Assembly: GCA_965203505.1 (NCBI GenBank)
Contig: OZ241880.1
Span: 1-64,000, forward strand
Length of the DNA: 64,000 nt
Origin: Bin127 sp965203505
Lineage (GTDB): Bacteria; Chloroflexota; Dehalococcoidia; Lucifugimonadales; Lucifugimonadaceae
Direction of reading: 5' to 3'
Shown here: positions 60,911-64,000 of the stretch, piece by piece
Position numbering within the stretch: the stretch's first letter is position 1
Layout of the letters: every line of letters starts with the position of its first letter
Made by a program: the position numbers and the translations under genes
The notes under the pieces: generated by a model
What the model saw: only the letters and a program-made list of their open reading frames with translations
The model's database searches: none
What the model was told of the DNA's origin: nothing

Positions 60911-63406
60911 ATGAAAATCCCGTTGTCATGGCTCCGAGAGTACGTCGATGTCAACATCGATGTGGATGAGCTTGCGCACAAACTCACCATGGCAGGTAAC
61001 GAGGTCGATTCCATCGAGCGTTTCGGCCATATCGACAACGTTGTGGTCGGTGAGGTGATAGAGGTCAATCCGCATCCAAACGCGGACCGGTTGCGCCTCG
61101 TAACCGTCAACAATGGGGCCGACGTCCACGAAGTCGTCTGCGGCGCTCCGAATGTCGCCGCCGGGCAGATGATCGCATACGCTTCGATCGGCGCACACCT
61201 CTTCGATCCATACAGCGACGACCCCAACAAAACCCGCAGGTTACGAAAATCCAAGATCAGAGGCGTTGAGTCATCAGGTATGGTGTGTTCCGAAAAGGAG
61301 CTCGGCATCGGCGAAGACCACGATGGAATTCTGGTTTTACCCGGAGAATCGGAAATCGGGACTCCAATCGGCGACGTGTTGGGCGATGCGGTTTTGGATT
61401 TAGAGTTGACCCCGAATCGGCCTGACTGCCTCGGCGTCGTCGGTGTCGCCCGCGATGTTGCCGCCCTGACCGGCGAGAAGTTGCGGATGCCTTCGTTGGA
61501 TTACGAAACTACCGGTCCCGACGCCGCAGATCTAGCCAAAGTGACGGTCGTCGACGGCGATCTTTCTCCTCGCTACGTCGGTGGCGTCATTCGAAACGTC
61601 AACATCGGTCCATCGCCGTCTTGGCTGCAAGAGCGATTGTTGGCGATCGGCGAGCGACCCATCAATAACGTGGTGGACGCGACGAATTTCGTGATGTTCG
61701 AGTTGGGACAACCTCTTCACGCGTTCGATTACGACAAGGTTACTGACCGACACGTGATTGTCCGCCGCGCTGCGCAAGGTGAAAAACTGACGACGTTAGA
61801 CGGTGTTGAGCGTGTACTTGACAACGAGTCGCTACTGATTGCGGATCCGGATGGGGGCATAGGGCTCGCTGGGATTATGGGTGGTGCAAATACCGAAATC
61901 TCGGAAGCGACGACCAACATATTCCTTGAGTCTGCGAACTTCAACCCGCAAAACAACCGGCGCACAGCTGGAATGTTGGGAATGCGCAGCGAAGCGACGC
62001 TGCGATTCGAAAAGGGTCTGCGGGCCGGCTTGGCTGAGGTGGCTATCAAACGCTGCCTACGTATTATCCAAATGGTCGCTGGCGGCGAAACTGCGCCCGG
62101 ACTGATCGATGAATGGCCCGGGCAGGGGAACGAACAGACTACTGTAGATCTGACGAAGGCGCAGATTGCACGCGTGATGGGTGTGGACTACACAGATCAA
62201 CAGGTCGAAAATACCTTACGATCTCTAGGATTCGATATCGAATCGCTTGAGGACACGTCATCTCAACTACCAGATTCAACCCAGACGGCAGGCGCCGCGG
62301 GGTGGCGAGTCGACATTCCATACTGGCGTTCCGACATCAGCATACCCGAGGACCTGATCGAAGAGTTGGCACGCATCATCGGGTACGACGACCTGCCCGC
62401 GACTCGACTCGCCGGAGAAGTGCCAAGGTGGGAACCGGGTGCCAAACACCTGTTCCGCCAGAGGGTTGTCGATGCTCTCACCGGATACGGAATGCGGCAG
62501 ACAATCACTTACGCGGCGGTTTCAGACGAATTGCAGCAACAAGCGCCAACACCGTCGAGTTCTTTAGATTCCGACAACGACATCCCCGGATTGACCTTGG
62601 AAAATCCCGTATCTGGACAGCATGCCGCTCTGAGACGTTCGTTACGCGCTCCGACACTGGAATCGGCGGCCAGAAACACGCGGACTTGGCGCGGCCCCGT
62701 GGCGTTGTTCGAAACGGGTCTCATTTTCCGACCAAGCGAGGGCAAAGGGGACCCACTGCCGCAACAGGTCGAAAAACTGACCGGTGTGTTGACGGGCCCA
62801 AGAAACCAGTCCACTTGGGGGCGTGATGATGCAGGGTTCGACTTTTTCGATGCCAAAGGGGCAGTCGAGCACGTCTTGGAGGCATTGGGTATCGAACCCG
62901 AGTTCATAACCCTCGAAGACCCGACCTACGGCCAAGGCAAGGCCGCTGAGGTATTGACTTCTGGCCGCAACGGCGTGGCGATTGGAACGGTGGGCGTTGT
63001 CGATGAAGCGGTTTGGGATCGGTTCGATCCGGAGACCAGCGGCGCGGTCATGTTCGAGCTTGACATGGAGGTGCTAAGGTCATTGATTGGAGACGAGACG
63101 CGAGCCGACAACTACCGTCCGTTTCCTAGGTATCCAGATTCGCCTCGCGATTTGGCGTTGGTGGCTGATAGCGGAATCAAGGTCGGCGACGCACTTCGAA
63201 TATGTCGGCAAAATCGACTAGTCAAATCAGCGATGGTCTTCGACGTTTACGAAGGTGGCGTAGTGGGTAGGGGCAAGAAATCGATTGGTATCCGGGTGAT
63301 TTACCAATCGGACACGCAAACGCTGACTTCTGACCAAGTCGCTAAAGCCGAGGAACAGATTCTACGGCGTCTCGAACGGGAGCTGGGCGTCACGCTGCGC
63401 GGTTAA
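60911..63406 (+). CDS. pheT: Phenylalanine-tRNA ligase beta subunit
   Basis: 831 residues beginning MKIPLSWLREYVDVN: EMAP/OB tRNA-binding domain (about 40-150, with VNPHPNADRLRL), B3/B4 editing domain, B5 domain, catalytic-like core with RLAGEVPRW..., and C-terminal anticodon-binding (FDX-ACB) domain ending near RLERELGVTLRG. The start at 60911 is chosen from the family N-terminus; the longer open frame upstream lies within pheS. Confidence 0.95.
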   Translation: MKIPLSWLREYVDVNIDVDELAHKLTMAGNEVDSIERFGHIDNVVVGEVIEVNPHPNADRLRLVTVNNGADVHEVVCGAPNVAAGQMIAYASIGAHLFDPYSDDPNKTRRLRKSKIRGVESSGMVCSEKELGIGEDHDGILVLPGESEIGTPIGDVLGDAVLDLELTPNRPDCLGVVGVARDVAALTGEKLRMPSLDYETTGPDAADLAKVTVVDGDLSPRYVGGVIRNVNIGPSPSWLQERLLAIGERPINNVVDATNFVMFELGQPLHAFDYDKVTDRHVIVRRAAQGEKLTTLDGVERVLDNESLLIADPDGGIGLAGIMGGANTEISEATTNIFLESANFNPQNNRRTAGMLGMRSEATLRFEKGLRAGLAEVAIKRCLRIIQMVAGGETAPGLIDEWPGQGNEQTTVDLTKAQIARVMGVDYTDQQVENTLRSLGFDIESLEDTSSQLPDSTQTAGAAGWRVDIPYWRSDISIPEDLIEELARIIGYDDLPATRLAGEVPRWEPGAKHLFRQRVVDALTGYGMRQTITYAAVSDELQQQAPTPSSSLDSDNDIPGLTLENPVSGQHAALRRSLRAPTLESAARNTRTWRGPVALFETGLIFRPSEGKGDPLPQQVEKLTGVLTGPRNQSTWGRDDAGFDFFDAKGAVEHVLEALGIEPEFITLEDPTYGQGKAAEVLTSGRNGVAIGTVGVVDEAVWDRFDPETSGAVMFELDMEVLRSLIGDETRADNYRPFPRYPDSPRDLALVADSGIKVGDALRICRQNRLVKSAMVFDVYEGGVVGRGKKSIGIRVIYQSDTQTLTSDQVAKAEEQILRRLERELGVTLRG

Positions 63407-63450
63407 ACCGCAAGGATTGCGGTCTTGGATAGAGATGCATTGGTTTCATC

Positions 63451-64000
63451 ATGAACCAGACACACCATCATCACAAACACGAGCGACCTCATCGGCATCA
63501 TTATGACGAGGAGATGTTGAGCGTTGAGGACGCTCGTGAACGCATCCTTTCGTACTTCAAACCGCTGACGACCATCGAAGTGCCGCTATTAGACGGTCTC
63601 GGCCTGACACTAGCGGAGGATCTGACGGCAGATTTCGACATCCCCCCTTTGCCCAACTCCGCCATGGATGGATACGCGGTGCGGGTTACAGACGTCGCGG
63701 CGGCTACCGATACCGAACCGGTTGTTCTGCCAGTCGAAGGTTACGTCGCGGCCGGGTACGTTCCCGATAGCCCATTGGCGGAAGGATCCGCCATGAGGAT
63801 AATGACAGGCGCACCGATCCCCGAAGGTGCAGATGCTGTGGTTCCTTTTGAAGACACTGATGAGGATGCTAGAGATACAAGTGCCTCGGAGATTACTGAA
63901 ATCGGGATCAGATTGAACGCCGAACTGGGAGAGAACATCAGGCCAGCTGGTGAAGACATCCAGCGAGGTGCCAAAGTAGTTGGCAGAGGTGCTGAGCTAA
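63451..64000 (+). CDS. moeA: Molybdopterin molybdenumtransferase (3' partial)
   Basis: Inserts molybdate into molybdopterin-AMP. The visible 183 codons, translated from the DNA, open with a His-rich leader (THHHHKHERPHRHH), then MLSVEDARERILSYFKPL, IPPLPNSAMDGYAV (MoeA domain I signature), and IMTGAPIPEGADAVVPFED. The gene runs off the window end. A His-rich N-terminus is unusual for MoeA. 44 bp after pheT. Confidence 0.92.
   Translation, partial: MNQTHHHHKHERPHRHHYDEEMLSVEDARERILSYFKPLTTIEVPLLDGLGLTLAEDLTADFDIPPLPNSAMDGYAVRVTDVAAATDTEPVVLPVEGYVAAGYVPDSPLAEGSAMRIMTGAPIPEGADAVVPFEDTDEDARDTSASEITEIGIRLNAELGENIRPAGEDIQRGAKVVGRGAEL

Overview
The window looks like a chromosome segment of an uncultivated bacterium. 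Its gene content best fits the Chloroflexota, probably a SAR202/Dehalococcoidia-like lineage. The reasons are three mandelate-racemase-type enolase-superfamily genes, several 'YGWW'-type MFS carriers, small mutarotase/NIPSNAP/amidohydrolase catabolic genes, a YidC without the large periplasmic domain of Gram-negative YidC, and Pro/Thr-linker surface lipoproteins. The taxonomic placement is inference, because no rRNA lies in the window.

Layout. 1-3.1 kb: the end of a beta-propeller gene, then yidC overlapping jag. 3.1-4.1 kb: an IS5-type element with an internally deleted transposase. 4.2-15.1 kb: two small coiled-coil genes, an MFS carrier, three enolase-superfamily enzymes, an RNA 2',3'-cyclic phosphodiesterase, a VLRF1-type peptidyl-tRNA hydrolase carrying an in-frame repeat insertion, and a large LRR surface protein ending in an LPXTG-like anchor. 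15.1-19.6 kb: a MITE, rmuC, a tandem PaREP1/HEPN-like pair, an amidohydrolase, a Uma2 nuclease, and tRNA-Leu plus tRNA-Arg. 19.8-23.8 kb: a four-Cache lipoprotein, an NCS2-type permease with a regulatory-ATPase-like tail, and tRNA-Val. 23.8-25.6 kb: a gene-poor, repeat-rich stretch around a candidate structured ncRNA of about 760 nt. 25.6-28.5 kb: trpC-trpF, a second MITE and a Gfo/Idh/MocA oxidoreductase. 28.5-32.2 kb: a restriction-modification island with two beta-class DNA methyltransferases and a PD-(D/E)XK nuclease. 32.3-38 kb: plsY, argD, a HARE-HTH protein and a secreted protein made of ten copies of a Cys-pair domain. 38-45 kb: argG, two MFS carriers, an alpha/beta hydrolase and a site-2 protease. 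44.6-47.8 kb: a six-gene catabolic-looking operon. 48-51.3 kb: a Pro/Thr-rich beta-propeller lipoprotein, a second mutarotase and ybeY. 51.3-56.4 kb: a third MITE, a spermidine-synthase-like membrane protein, a hydrolase, a DUF362 protein and a thioredoxin-reductase-like flavoprotein. 56.5-64 kb: argJ-argB, a VapB-like antitoxin, an epimerase, pheS-pheT and the start of moeA.

Two themes run through the window. One is household and biosynthetic functions (Arg, Trp, Phe-tRNA, membrane insertion, phospholipid synthesis) mixed with uptake and breakdown of organic acids and sugars. The other is intergenic palindromic repeats: at least four families recur between about 6 and 51 kb, they invade one reading frame, and they appear to be the insertion target of a TIR-bounded transposon family that has one IS copy and three short non-autonomous copies here.
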